A DNA stretch of 64,000 nucleotides from Chloroflexota bacterium. Its GTDB lineage: Bacteria > Chloroflexota > Anaerolineae > Anaerolineales > Villigracilaceae. Under the pieces are notes generated by a model. That model saw only the letters and a program-made list of their open reading frames with translations, had not been told where the DNA came from and made no database searches. Numbering within the stretch: the stretch's first letter is position 1; every line of letters begins with the position of its first letter. Of this stretch, positions 46,847 to 54,843 are shown in pieces. The stretch lies in the NCBI GenBank assembly GCA_016234495.1, contig JACRBI010000049.1:1-64000 (forward strand), given 5' to 3'. Position numbers and translations under genes: made by a program.

Positions 46847-48188
46847 CCTTCCTTCTGTTGAACAATTATTACAGACCCAAACCGCCGCGGAATTGATCGC
46901 GCGCTTCGGCAGACCTTTGACATTGACTGCCATCCGTTCGACATTGGACGAAGCCCGCGCGCGCTTCAAACTTAACCCCGAGCCTGCCCTGCCCTCAAGT
47001 GAATTGATCCTCGCCCAAACAGAATCGGCCCTGGCCGCGTGGACGAAGCCGACCCTGCTCCCGGTCATCAACGCCACGGGCGTCATTCTGCACACGAACC
47101 TCGGGCGCGCACCGCTCAGCACGGCAACCATCCACGCCATGGATGTGGTCTCGCGCGGGTATTCCAACCTTGAATACGATCTCGAAAAAGGCGCGCGCGG
47201 TTCACGGCTGATCCATGCCGAAGCTGTTTTGCAAAAGTTGACAGGTGCGGAATCCGCGCTGGTGGTGAACAACAATGCCTCCGCTGTCTTGCTGGTCTTA
47301 TCGGCGCTGGCGAATAAACAGCGCGTCATCATTTCGCGCTCGCAACTGGTGGAGATCGGCGGCGGCTTCCGCGTGCCGGATGTGATGAAACAGTCCGGCG
47401 CAAAACTCGTGGAAGTGGGTACGACCAACCGCGTCCACTTGCGGGACTACGCAGATGCCTTGAATGAATCGACTGCGCTCGTCATGCGGGCTCATCCGTC
47501 CAACTTTAAGATCGTCGGCTTTACCGAAGAACCGGAATTAAAGGAAATTGTCGAAGCTGCACATCAAGCAGGCGTCTTCGTTGTAGACGACCTCGGTTCC
47601 GGAGCGCTGCTCGATACCGCCAAATACGGTCTCGCCCACGAGCCAACCGTGCAAGAGTCGCTCTCCGCTGGTGTGGATATCGTCTGCTTTTCGGGCGATA
47701 AACTGATTGGCGGTCCGCAGGCGGGGATCATCGTTGGGAAGAAGGTACTGATCGACAGGATAAAGAAACATCCGCTGGCGCGCGCTGTCCGCGCGGACAA
47801 GGTTTGCCTGGCGGGAGTCAGCGCTACGCTTTTGCATTACCTCAAGGATGACGCGGAGCGGGAAATCCCGATCTGGAAGATGATGTCGCTGACGCTGAAT
47901 CAGGTCAAAGGGCGGGCGGAAGCGTGGAAAAATGAATTAGGTCAGGGCGATGTTGTGGAGGGCGAATCCACTGTGGGAGGAGGCAGTCTCCCGGGTGAAT
48001 CATTCAAAACGTATTTGCTCTCGCTGGAAGTAAAATCGCCGGACAAGTTTTTGAAGAAACTGCGCAAACAGCATCCGCCGATCGTAGCGCGGACTGAAAA
48101 TGACAGGGTGCTGCTCGACCCGCGCACGGTTTTACCGGAGCAGGAAGGCGCCTTGCTGGTTGGGTTGAAAAACGCACTAAAGGCTTAA
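46830..48188 (+). CDS. selA: L-seryl-tRNA(Sec) selenium transferase
   Basis: LPVINATGVILHTNLGRAPLS, NNNASAVLLVLSALA, SRSQLVEIGGGFRVPDVMKQSGA, VCFSGDKLIGGPQAGIIVG (PLP Lys). Confidence 0.97.
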   Translation: MTNLRDLPSVEQLLQTQTAAELIARFGRPLTLTAIRSTLDEARARFKLNPEPALPSSELILAQTESALAAWTKPTLLPVINATGVILHTNLGRAPLSTATIHAMDVVSRGYSNLEYDLEKGARGSRLIHAEAVLQKLTGAESALVVNNNASAVLLVLSALANKQRVIISRSQLVEIGGGFRVPDVMKQSGAKLVEVGTTNRVHLRDYADALNESTALVMRAHPSNFKIVGFTEEPELKEIVEAAHQAGVFVVDDLGSGALLDTAKYGLAHEPTVQESLSAGVDIVCFSGDKLIGGPQAGIIVGKKVLIDRIKKHPLARAVRADKVCLAGVSATLLHYLKDDAEREIPIWKMMSLTLNQVKGRAEAWKNELGQGDVVEGESTVGGGSLPGESFKTYLLSLEVKSPDKFLKKLRKQHPPIVARTENDRVLLDPRTVLPEQEGALLVGLKNALKA

Positions 48189-48226
48189 CGCGAATTACAC
48201 GAATTTTCGAATTTCGCGAAAGGAGT
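48185..48226. repeat. GCGAATT-type palindromic repeat, left arm flanking the GxxExxY gene (family A)
   Basis: TTAACGCGAATTACACGAATTTTCGAATTTCGCGAA; inverted counterpart at 48654-48694. Confidence 0.75.
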
Positions 48227-48230
48227 TTTT

Positions 48231-48656
48231 GTGGGTGAGATTATAGAAAAAGATTTATCATATTTGATTATGCAAGCTGCATATGAAGCGCATAATAATT
48301 TAGGGCCGGGATTTCCAGAAAAGATTTACGAAGAGGCTATGGTTAGAGAATTAATGGCACGAAAGATCGAAGTACAAAGACAGAAAAAAGTTGTAGTAAA
48401 TTACAAAGGAGAACCGCTCGGCGAATTTGCTTTGGATTTACTTGCCAACCAAAGAATTATCCTTGAATTGAAAGCAGTTTCTGAAATTTTGCGAGTCCAT
48501 GAACAACAGGCATTATCATATCTCAAGGCAACGGAACTTCTGCTTGCCATTGTCATCAACTTTGGCGCAGAAAGTGTTCAATCGAGTCGTGTCGTGAATA
48601 CAAAAGGCAAAGCCGCCCTTCCGCGCAAGCCTCAAATTCGGCATATCCTAAAATAA
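48231..48656 (+). CDS. GxxExxY protein (PD-(D/E)xK nuclease-like family)
   Basis: AAYEAHNNLGPGFPEKIYEEAMVRELMARKIEV...IILELKAVSEILRVHEQQALSYLKATELLLAIVINFG. Confidence 0.92.
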   Translation: MGEIIEKDLSYLIMQAAYEAHNNLGPGFPEKIYEEAMVRELMARKIEVQRQKKVVVNYKGEPLGEFALDLLANQRIILELKAVSEILRVHEQQALSYLKATELLLAIVINFGAESVQSSRVVNTKGKAALPRKPQIRHILK

Positions 48657-48694
48657 ATTCGCGCCATTCGCTAATTCGAGAAATTCGCGTTAAA
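48654..48694. repeat. GCGAATT-type palindromic repeat, right arm flanking the GxxExxY gene (family A)
   Basis: ATTCGCGCCATTCGCTAATTCGAGAAATTCGCGTTAA, reverse complement begins TTAACGCGAATTTCTCGAATT. Confidence 0.75.
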
Positions 48695-48720
48695 GAATTG
48701 TTGAATTAAAAAGGAAAACT

Positions 48721-49974
48721 ATGAAATCAGATCTTGATGCCCTCATGAAAGCCAGAAATCTGGATGCGATCATTGTGTTCGGGAATGCCGAGCACAATCC
48801 GCCGATGTATTATTTGACCGGCGGCGGACACGTCAGCCATGCGACGATCATCAAAAAACGCGGTGAAGAAGCCGTCTTCTTTTTCGGCGACATGGAACGC
48901 GATGAAGCCGCCAAAAGCGGATTGAAGTTGATTCCCTACAGCAAATATGATTATGTGGCCTTAATGAAAAAAGCGGACGGTGACGGTCTGCTGGCGGGTG
49001 CATTGCGCTGCGAGTTGATGCTCAACGATGCAGGTGTGACCTCGGGCCGCGTCGGAATTTACGGGACGTACGACCTCAGCGCAACCTTTGGGATGCTCTC
49101 GCATTTGCAAAGACTGCTGCCGGGCATTGAGTTTGTCGGTGAGGCACGCGAAGATTCGATCTTCATGCGCGTGATGGAAACCAAGGACGAAGCCGAAGTG
49201 GAGCGCATCCGCAGGATGGGGAAGGTCACAACAACTGTGGTCGGCAAGGTCGCAAACTTCCTGACTTCGTGCAATGTCAACGCGGACGAAGTTTTACTGA
49301 ACGAAGACGGCTCCCTGCTGACGGTTGGAGATGTCCACTCGAAGGTCCGTTTGTGGGTGGCAGAACAGGGCGCAGAATTGCCCTCGGGCTTCATTTTCGC
49401 CATCGGACGCGATGCGGGCGTGCCGCACTCTGCCGGCAACCCAACCGACTTGATGAAACTCGGACAGACCATCGTCTTCGATATTTATCCCGCCGAAGCG
49501 GGCGGCGGATATTATTACGACTTCACCCGCACCTGGAGTTTGGGATATGCAACTCCCGAAGCGCAGGCTCTCTTTGACCAGGTGAAGGAAATCTTCGAAA
49601 AACTGAACGACAACTTCGACCTGAACGCGCCGTTCAAAAACTACCACCAAATGACCTGTGAATATTTTGAGTCAAAAGGGCACCAGACGCCGCTGAACAC
49701 CAAAGCGCCCGTGGAAGGTTATGTCCACAGTCTGGGGCACGGCGTGGGATTAAACATCCACGAACGTCCATTCAGCAGCCTGTTGAACAGCGATGACCAC
49801 CGGCTCAAGCCCGGTGTTGTCATCACTTCCGAACCGGGTTTGTATTACCCGGAAAAAGGCATGGGCTTCCGCATTGAAGACACGCTTTGGGTGCGTCCCG
49901 ATGGAAAGATGGAAACCCTCGCCGAGTACCCATATGATTTTGTCCTGCCGATGAAGAAGTGGAAAAAGAAATGA
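48721..49974 (+). CDS. M24 family metallopeptidase (Xaa-Pro aminopeptidase-like)
   Basis: VFDIYPAEAGGGYYYDFTRTWSLG, HSLGHGVGLNIHERP, VITSEPGLYYPEKGMGFRIEDT. Confidence 0.92.
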   Translation: MKSDLDALMKARNLDAIIVFGNAEHNPPMYYLTGGGHVSHATIIKKRGEEAVFFFGDMERDEAAKSGLKLIPYSKYDYVALMKKADGDGLLAGALRCELMLNDAGVTSGRVGIYGTYDLSATFGMLSHLQRLLPGIEFVGEAREDSIFMRVMETKDEAEVERIRRMGKVTTTVVGKVANFLTSCNVNADEVLLNEDGSLLTVGDVHSKVRLWVAEQGAELPSGFIFAIGRDAGVPHSAGNPTDLMKLGQTIVFDIYPAEAGGGYYYDFTRTWSLGYATPEAQALFDQVKEIFEKLNDNFDLNAPFKNYHQMTCEYFESKGHQTPLNTKAPVEGYVHSLGHGVGLNIHERPFSSLLNSDDHRLKPGVVITSEPGLYYPEKGMGFRIEDTLWVRPDGKMETLAEYPYDFVLPMKKWKKK

Positions 49975-50996
49975 ATCTAAAACCCGCCCGCGTGCTCGCT
50001 GTTGAAACCTCCTGTGACGAAACCGCCTGCGCCATCATTGAAAATGGCCGCGCACTGCTTTCATCCGTTGTCGCCTCGCAAATGGAAATCCATGCGCGTT
50101 ATGGCGGAGTCTTTCCCGAGGTCGCATCGCGCCAGCACGTGCTGAGCATCACGCCCGTCGTGGAGCAGGCGCTCGCGCAGGCGCACATGACCCTCACCGA
50201 CATTGACGCGCTGGCCGTCACGCAGGGACCCGGCCTCGCGGGTTCGCTGGTGGTAGGCATGAACATGGCCAAAGGACTCGCGCTTGGCACGGGGCTTCCG
50301 CTTGTAGGCGTGAATCATTTGGAAGGGCATCTTTACTCGGCCTGGGTCTACAACTCGGACGACATTGTCCCGCCCGAGCCGCAATTCCCTTTGATGGTAC
50401 TGCTCGTCTCAGGCGGACACTCTGAACTGAATCTCATGACCGATCATTTGACATATCAAAGGCTCGGATCAACCCTCGACGATGCGGCTGGTGAAGCCTT
50501 CGACAAAGTTGCCCGCCTGTTGGAACTCGGCTACCCCGGCGGACCCGCCGTTCAAAAAGCCGCCGAAGACGGCGACCCAAATCGGTTTAAATTTCCGCGC
50601 GCATGGCTGGAAGGTTCATGGGATTTTTCGTTCAGCGGATTGAAGACATCGGTCTTGTATGAAGTGCGTGAGTTGCAGAAGAAAAGCAGCACCCTGCCAG
50701 TTGCTGACCTGGCCGCGTCCTTCCAAAAGGCTGTGATCGATGTGCTTTTCACGAAGACCATGAATGCCGCGCGCGAGTTCGGGGCAAAGGAAATTCTGGT
50801 TGCCGGCGGGGTTTCGGCGAACCGTCCGCTGCGCCAGATATTCAAATCTCAAACTGAATTCCCGGTTCATATTCCCCCGTTGGCGCTTTGCACCGATAAC
50901 GCCGCCATGATCGCATCGGCCGGTTATTTCCGCTTTGCGCTTGGTCACGTCTCGCAAATGGATATGGATGTTTTGCCGACCTGGCCGCTTTCTTGA
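49971..50996 (+). CDS. tsaD: tRNA N6-adenosine threonylcarbamoyltransferase
   Basis: VLAVETSCDETACAI, PGLAGSLVVGMNMAKGLA, GVNHLEGHLYSAW, LVSGGHSEL; start MNLKPARVLAVE preferred. Confidence 0.97.
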   Translation: MNLKPARVLAVETSCDETACAIIENGRALLSSVVASQMEIHARYGGVFPEVASRQHVLSITPVVEQALAQAHMTLTDIDALAVTQGPGLAGSLVVGMNMAKGLALGTGLPLVGVNHLEGHLYSAWVYNSDDIVPPEPQFPLMVLLVSGGHSELNLMTDHLTYQRLGSTLDDAAGEAFDKVARLLELGYPGGPAVQKAAEDGDPNRFKFPRAWLEGSWDFSFSGLKTSVLYEVRELQKKSSTLPVADLAASFQKAVIDVLFTKTMNAAREFGAKEILVAGGVSANRPLRQIFKSQTEFPVHIPPLALCTDNAAMIASAGYFRFALGHVSQMDMDVLPTWPLS

Positions 50997-51055
50997 CCGC
51001 AGACGATGGACGATGATACAGATGGTCTATCGTCAACCGTCCATGATCAAAGAAT
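50997..51055. repeat. Palindromic GACGATGGACGATG...CATC/CCGTCCATG repeat (family D)
   Basis: GCAGACGATGGACGATGATACAGATGGTCTATCGTCAACCGTCCATGATC. Confidence 0.6.
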
Positions 51056-51060
51056 AAAAA

Positions 51061-51180
51061 CACTGAACCGCCTTTGACTTGCCCAAGTCATCGGCGGTTC
51101 TGTATGGAGAATGTAATTCATATTATATGGGGCGACTTTAGCACAACCTGAGCCTTTATTAAGAATTGGATGAGAGAATT
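51061..51180. ncRNA. Tandem structured element, unit 1 (hairpin plus minus-strand TATAAT promoter-like core)
   Basis: GAACCGCC-TTT-GACTTG-CC-CAAGTC-ATC-GGCGGTTC at 51065-51100; conserved downstream blocks GGAGAATGTAATT, TATTATAT, GCGACTTTAGC, GGATGAGAG shared with unit 2. Confidence 0.5.
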
Positions 51181-51250
51181 TCTCAAATTTTCACACGGCC
51201 AGTAATCGTAGATGGTCTCAGAAGGATTTCGCGTTGTCGGATTTAAAGCT

Positions 51251-51372
51251 CAAACCCCGCTTCAGACTTGCCCAAGTCTGTCACGAGGTTTGTTGAGGGG
51301 AGAATGTAATTGTTATTATATCCAGCGACTTTAGCCAGACCTGAATAAAACTTAAATATCGGATGAGAGTTT
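51251..51372. ncRNA. Tandem structured element, unit 2
   Basis: CAAACCCCG-CTTC-AGACTTG-CC-CAAGTCT-GTCA-CGAGGTTTG at 51251-51292; same blocks at the same spacing as unit 1; stems differ but stay paired. Confidence 0.5.
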
Positions 51373-51981
51373 TTACTTCAAAGCCGCCACCAATTCATCC
51401 AATGAAATTGGACCTTCGCGTAATATGACTGGAATATGTCCCGTGCAATCCACCAGCGTGGATGGGACTCCGCCCGGAGTCGTTCCGCCATCAAGGATCA
51501 ATGGGATGCGCCCGTTGAGTTGTTCGTAAACTTCCTGTGCAGAAGTTGGGTTTGCTCCGCCTGAAATGTTGGCCGAGGTGACTGCCATTGGACCGGCGGC
51601 GCGTAATAGCGCGAGCGCATCCGCATGATTTGGGATGCGGACTGCGACGGTGGAGGTGGCAGAAACTGCCAAAGGGAGAGTCTGCTTTTTGGGGACGATG
51701 CAGGTCAAGGGTCCGGGCCAGAAGCGGGCGGCAAAACGGATAGCCATGTCTGGGGTATTGTCCGCAACTTTTTCGAGGTCGCTCAAATCTCCGATCAAAA
51801 TTGGAATGGCTTTTTCGATGGGACGATTCTTTGCCAGGTAAATGCTGTTGATTGCGTCGTTGTTGAATGCGAGCGCGCCAAGCCCGTAGACGGTGTCGGT
51901 GGGGAAGGCGACGATGCCGCCGCTTCGTAAAATATTGAGCGCGGATCGAATCTCACTGGCAGGGATGATTTCTGTTTTCAT
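51373..51981 (-). CDS. Threonylcarbamoyl-AMP synthase (Sua5/YrdC/TsaC family)
   Basis: LRSGGIVAFPTDTVYGLGALAF, NRPIEKAIPILIGDL, MAVTSANISGGANPTSAQEV. Confidence 0.94.
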   Translation of the reverse strand: MKTEIIPASEIRSALNILRSGGIVAFPTDTVYGLGALAFNNDAINSIYLAKNRPIEKAIPILIGDLSDLEKVADNTPDMAIRFAARFWPGPLTCIVPKKQTLPLAVSATSTVAVRIPNHADALALLRAAGPMAVTSANISGGANPTSAQEVYEQLNGRIPLILDGGTTPGGVPSTLVDCTGHIPVILREGPISLDELVAALK

Positions 51982-52862
51982 GGAAAGATGATTTCAAGCA
52001 GGCGGTCGCGGCCTGTCAGGTCTTGATGCAAATGGATGGTGACATCGGAAAAGGAATCGTAAGCGAGGCTGAGGGCTTGAACTCCGAGCGTGGCTTCGAT
52101 CTCGAGCAGCATCATGCCGTGCGGTGCGAGCCAGTCGGGGGCGAGTTTGAAAAGGCGGCGATATATTTCAAGACCGTCCGCGCCGCCGTCGAGAGCGAGC
52201 GTGGGTTCGCGGCCAAAGATGGGAAGTTGATGCAGCGTTTCGGTGGGGATGTAGGGCAGGTTGGCGCAAAGAAGATCAAATGCGGAATGCGGAATGCGGA
52301 ATGAAGAATTTGGGTATTCTGCATTCTGCATTTTGCGTTCTGACTTTGGGAGCAGATCACATTCCACAAAATTTATCTGGTGATGGACGTGGAATTTTTG
52401 CGCATTGCGCTTTGCCACTTCGAGCGCGGCAGGCGAAATGTCGGTGGCGAGGATTTGCGCATCTTCGATGTGCATGGCGATGGATGCGGCGATGATGCCG
52501 GAGCCTGTGCCAATATCTGCCACGCTTCGGGCTTCGGGACGGCTGGTCAGCCACGAGATTGCTTTTTCAACCAGCAGTTCGGTTTCGGGGCGCGGGATGA
52601 GGACGTCTTTGGTGATGTCGAAATCGAGGCCGAAGAATTCCCAGTGACCGAGGATGTAGGGCAGCGGCTCGCCCGCCGTCAGCCTTGAAAATGCCTCTGT
52701 CGCTGAATCAATTTGCGGCTGGGTCAGATGCGTTTCAAGATGGGCCAGCAGCCACGTGCGCGGATGTCCGATGACATGCGCGAGAATCAATTGCGCGTCG
52801 AGGTCAGTCGAATCGTTTTTAAGTTGGGAATTGAATTGCGTGAGCAGTTCACCGGCGTTCAT
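51978..52862 (-). CDS. prmC: Peptide chain release factor N(5)-glutamine methyltransferase
   Basis: PLPYILGHWEFFGLDFDITKDVLIPRPETELLVE, VADIGTGSGIIAASIA, DLLCANLPYIP; contains a repeat-derived insertion. Confidence 0.92.
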   Translation of the reverse strand: MNAGELLTQFNSQLKNDSTDLDAQLILAHVIGHPRTWLLAHLETHLTQPQIDSATEAFSRLTAGEPLPYILGHWEFFGLDFDITKDVLIPRPETELLVEKAISWLTSRPEARSVADIGTGSGIIAASIAMHIEDAQILATDISPAALEVAKRNAQKFHVHHQINFVECDLLPKSERKMQNAEYPNSSFRIPHSAFDLLCANLPYIPTETLHQLPIFGREPTLALDGGADGLEIYRRLFKLAPDWLAPHGMMLLEIEATLGVQALSLAYDSFSDVTIHLHQDLTGRDRLLEIIFP

Positions 52863-52936
52863 ATTATTTCTTTGATGGCAAGCCTGCGCCGAATGCGGGA
52901 TTATTATTCATTTTGTTCTCCTGATCATTAAAGAAT

Positions 52937-53006
52937 TACCACGGAGGGCACAGAGTTCACGGAGATTCTTTCTAAAAATCTCAGTGCTCCCCGTGATCTC
53001 TGTGGC
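52937..53006. repeat. ACCACGGAGGGCACAGAG...CTCTGTGGC palindromic repeat (family B)
   Basis: Inverted arms between prmC and prfA. Confidence 0.75.
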
Positions 53007-53026
53007 GAAAATGAACACGCTTATCG

Positions 53027-54103
53027 CTATTCGTCGTCGTCCACGCCGGTGGCGGCGAGACGTTCCGATTCGTCGCGGGTGGAGAGTTCGTCAATGAACT
53101 GGTCGATCGCGCCGTCCATGACCACGGGCAGGTTGTAATTGGACATGCCAATGCGGTGATCGGTGACGCGGCTCTGCGGATAATTATAGGTGCGGATCTT
53201 TTCCGAACGTTCGCCTGTGCCGACCTGTGAGCGGCGATCCGCTTCGAGTTCGGCGCGGCGTTTTTGTTCCTCGATCTCGTACAGGCGCGCGCGTAAAATG
53301 CTCAGGGCGCGTAATTTATTTTGCAGCTGCGAGCGTTCATCCTGACAGGTGACGATCATGCCGGTCGGTTTGTGATACAGGCGCACAGCGGTGGAATTCT
53401 TCTGCACGTTCTGCCCGCCTGCGCCGGAGGAGCGATAGACTTCGATCACGATGTCGCTTTCGGGGATGTCAATCTCTACGTCGTCCACTTCCGCGAGCAC
53501 GGTCACTGTGGCGGTGGAGGTGTGGATGCGTCCCTGCGATTCAGTTGTCGGCACGCGCTGAACGCGATGCACGCCTGACTCGTATTTTAGTTTTGAGTAC
53601 GCGCCTTTTCCCTTGACTTCAAAGATCACTTCCTTGAATCCGCCCACGCCAATGGCGCTTTCAGACATCAGTTCGATCTTCCATTTTTTGCCGTCTGCAT
53701 AGCGCGTGTACATGCGGAACAAGTCCGCCGCGAAGATGGCGGCTTCATCGCCGCCCGCGCCTGCGCGAATTTCAAAGATGACGTTCCTGTCATCGCGCGG
53801 GTCTTTGGGAATCAGCAACCCCTTGATCTCTTTTTCAAGGATGACGATCTTTGGGTTGAGTTCCTCCACATCGGCTTTTGCCAGCGCGATCAGCTCCGCA
53901 TCATTTTCGTTGATGATGATGGCTCTGGCTTCCTCGAGGCTTTTCATCGCCTGACGGTATTCGCGCGCCTTGGCGATCAGCGGCTCCAGGTCCACGCGCT
54001 CCTTGTTGATCTCACCTGCACGTTGATAGTCGCTGCCCACTTCGAGCAGTTCACTGCCTAGTTGTTCAAATCGTTCTTCGATGGCTTGTAATTTATCGAG
54101 CAT
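53027..54103 (-). CDS. prfA: Peptide chain release factor 1
   Basis: EIRAGAGGDEAAIFAADLFRMYTRYA, RSSGAGGQNVQKNSTAVRLYHKPTGM (GGQ), PxT-like motif region. Confidence 0.95.
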   Translation of the reverse strand: MLDKLQAIEERFEQLGSELLEVGSDYQRAGEINKERVDLEPLIAKAREYRQAMKSLEEARAIIINENDAELIALAKADVEELNPKIVILEKEIKGLLIPKDPRDDRNVIFEIRAGAGGDEAAIFAADLFRMYTRYADGKKWKIELMSESAIGVGGFKEVIFEVKGKGAYSKLKYESGVHRVQRVPTTESQGRIHTSTATVTVLAEVDDVEIDIPESDIVIEVYRSSGAGGQNVQKNSTAVRLYHKPTGMIVTCQDERSQLQNKLRALSILRARLYEIEEQKRRAELEADRRSQVGTGERSEKIRTYNYPQSRVTDHRIGMSNYNLPVVMDGAIDQFIDELSTRDESERLAATGVDDDE

Positions 54104-54142
54104 GAAAATTCCTCACACTTGCACCGTACGCCAGTGCGGCGT

Positions 54143-54233
54143 GTCATTGCGAGGAGTGTTTTTGCGACGAAGCAATCTCCTTGTTGGTTGGAGGTTGCCT
54201 CGGGCTAAAAACAAGAGCACCCTCGCAACGACA
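54143..54233. repeat. Palindromic GTCATTGCGAGG...CCTCGCAACGAC intergenic repeat (family C copy 2)
   Basis: Same arms as 27838-27930, including GAAGCAATCTCC. Confidence 0.85.
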
Positions 54234-54303
54234 TTTTTATATTTTTACGAAATAAAGCGCGGCATATCAAGCCGCGCGTGAAGAGGTAACACCTTGGGGC
54301 GGG

Positions 54304-54447
54304 CTAGTAATTTGCTACTGCCGAAAGCACCATGGAGAGAATGAGAAGGATCGCAAAAACTGCAAACAGAATCTGTGCTGATTTGTTTGCCCGCGGATTC
54401 TCTGCGATTTTGGTTTGTTTTTTGTTTTTAGAAATTTTTCCAGACAT
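54304..54447 (-). CDS. 47-aa small single-TM protein
   Basis: Hand translation MSGKISKNKKQTKIAENPRANKSAQILFAVFAILLILSMVLSAVANY*; below ORF-track length cutoff. Confidence 0.55.
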   Translation of the reverse strand: MSGKISKNKKQTKIAENPRANKSAQILFAVFAILLILSMVLSAVANY

Positions 54448-54465
54448 GTTGTACTCGCTTGCTTA

Positions 54466-54843
54466 TTAAATGATATGTTTGTAAAAGGCCTGTGACATTA
54501 CCTTTTCAAGTTCCTCAATTGTAACAGGCTTCATCACGTATCCGTCCGCGCCGAGCAGCATAGCCTTATCCACGGTCACATCGGCGGCTTCGGAGGAAAG
54601 CATGATGACCGGCAGGCTCTTCCACTCCCGGCGCCGGCGCAAAAACTCCAGCATATCCAGCCCGCTGACTTCCGGCATGTTGATGTCGAGGATCATCATG
54701 TCCGGTCTGCCGCCTGCAAGCAACGCCTGCGCGGCAATGCGCGCATGGAGGAAATGCCTCGTTTCGCAGTCCAGCAGGCTGAGCATCAGAGTGATCGCGC
54801 GGCCCATTTCTTCGTCATCATCAACGATCCAGATTTTTTTCAT
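54466..54843 (-). CDS. Single-domain response regulator
   Basis: KKIWIVDDDEEMGRAITLML, DMMILDINMPEVSGLDML, VIMLSSEA, GYVMKPV. Confidence 0.93.
   Translation of the reverse strand: MKKIWIVDDDEEMGRAITLMLSLLDCETRHFLHARIAAQALLAGGRPDMMILDINMPEVSGLDMLEFLRRRREWKSLPVIMLSSEAADVTVDKAMLLGADGYVMKPVTIEELEKVMSQAFYKHII

Noticed and set aside
52296-52345. Frameshift or pseudogene in prmC at the repeat insertion
   Set aside because: The frame stays open through the insert and downstream motifs (DLLCANLPYIP) are in frame, so it is treated as an in-frame insertion.
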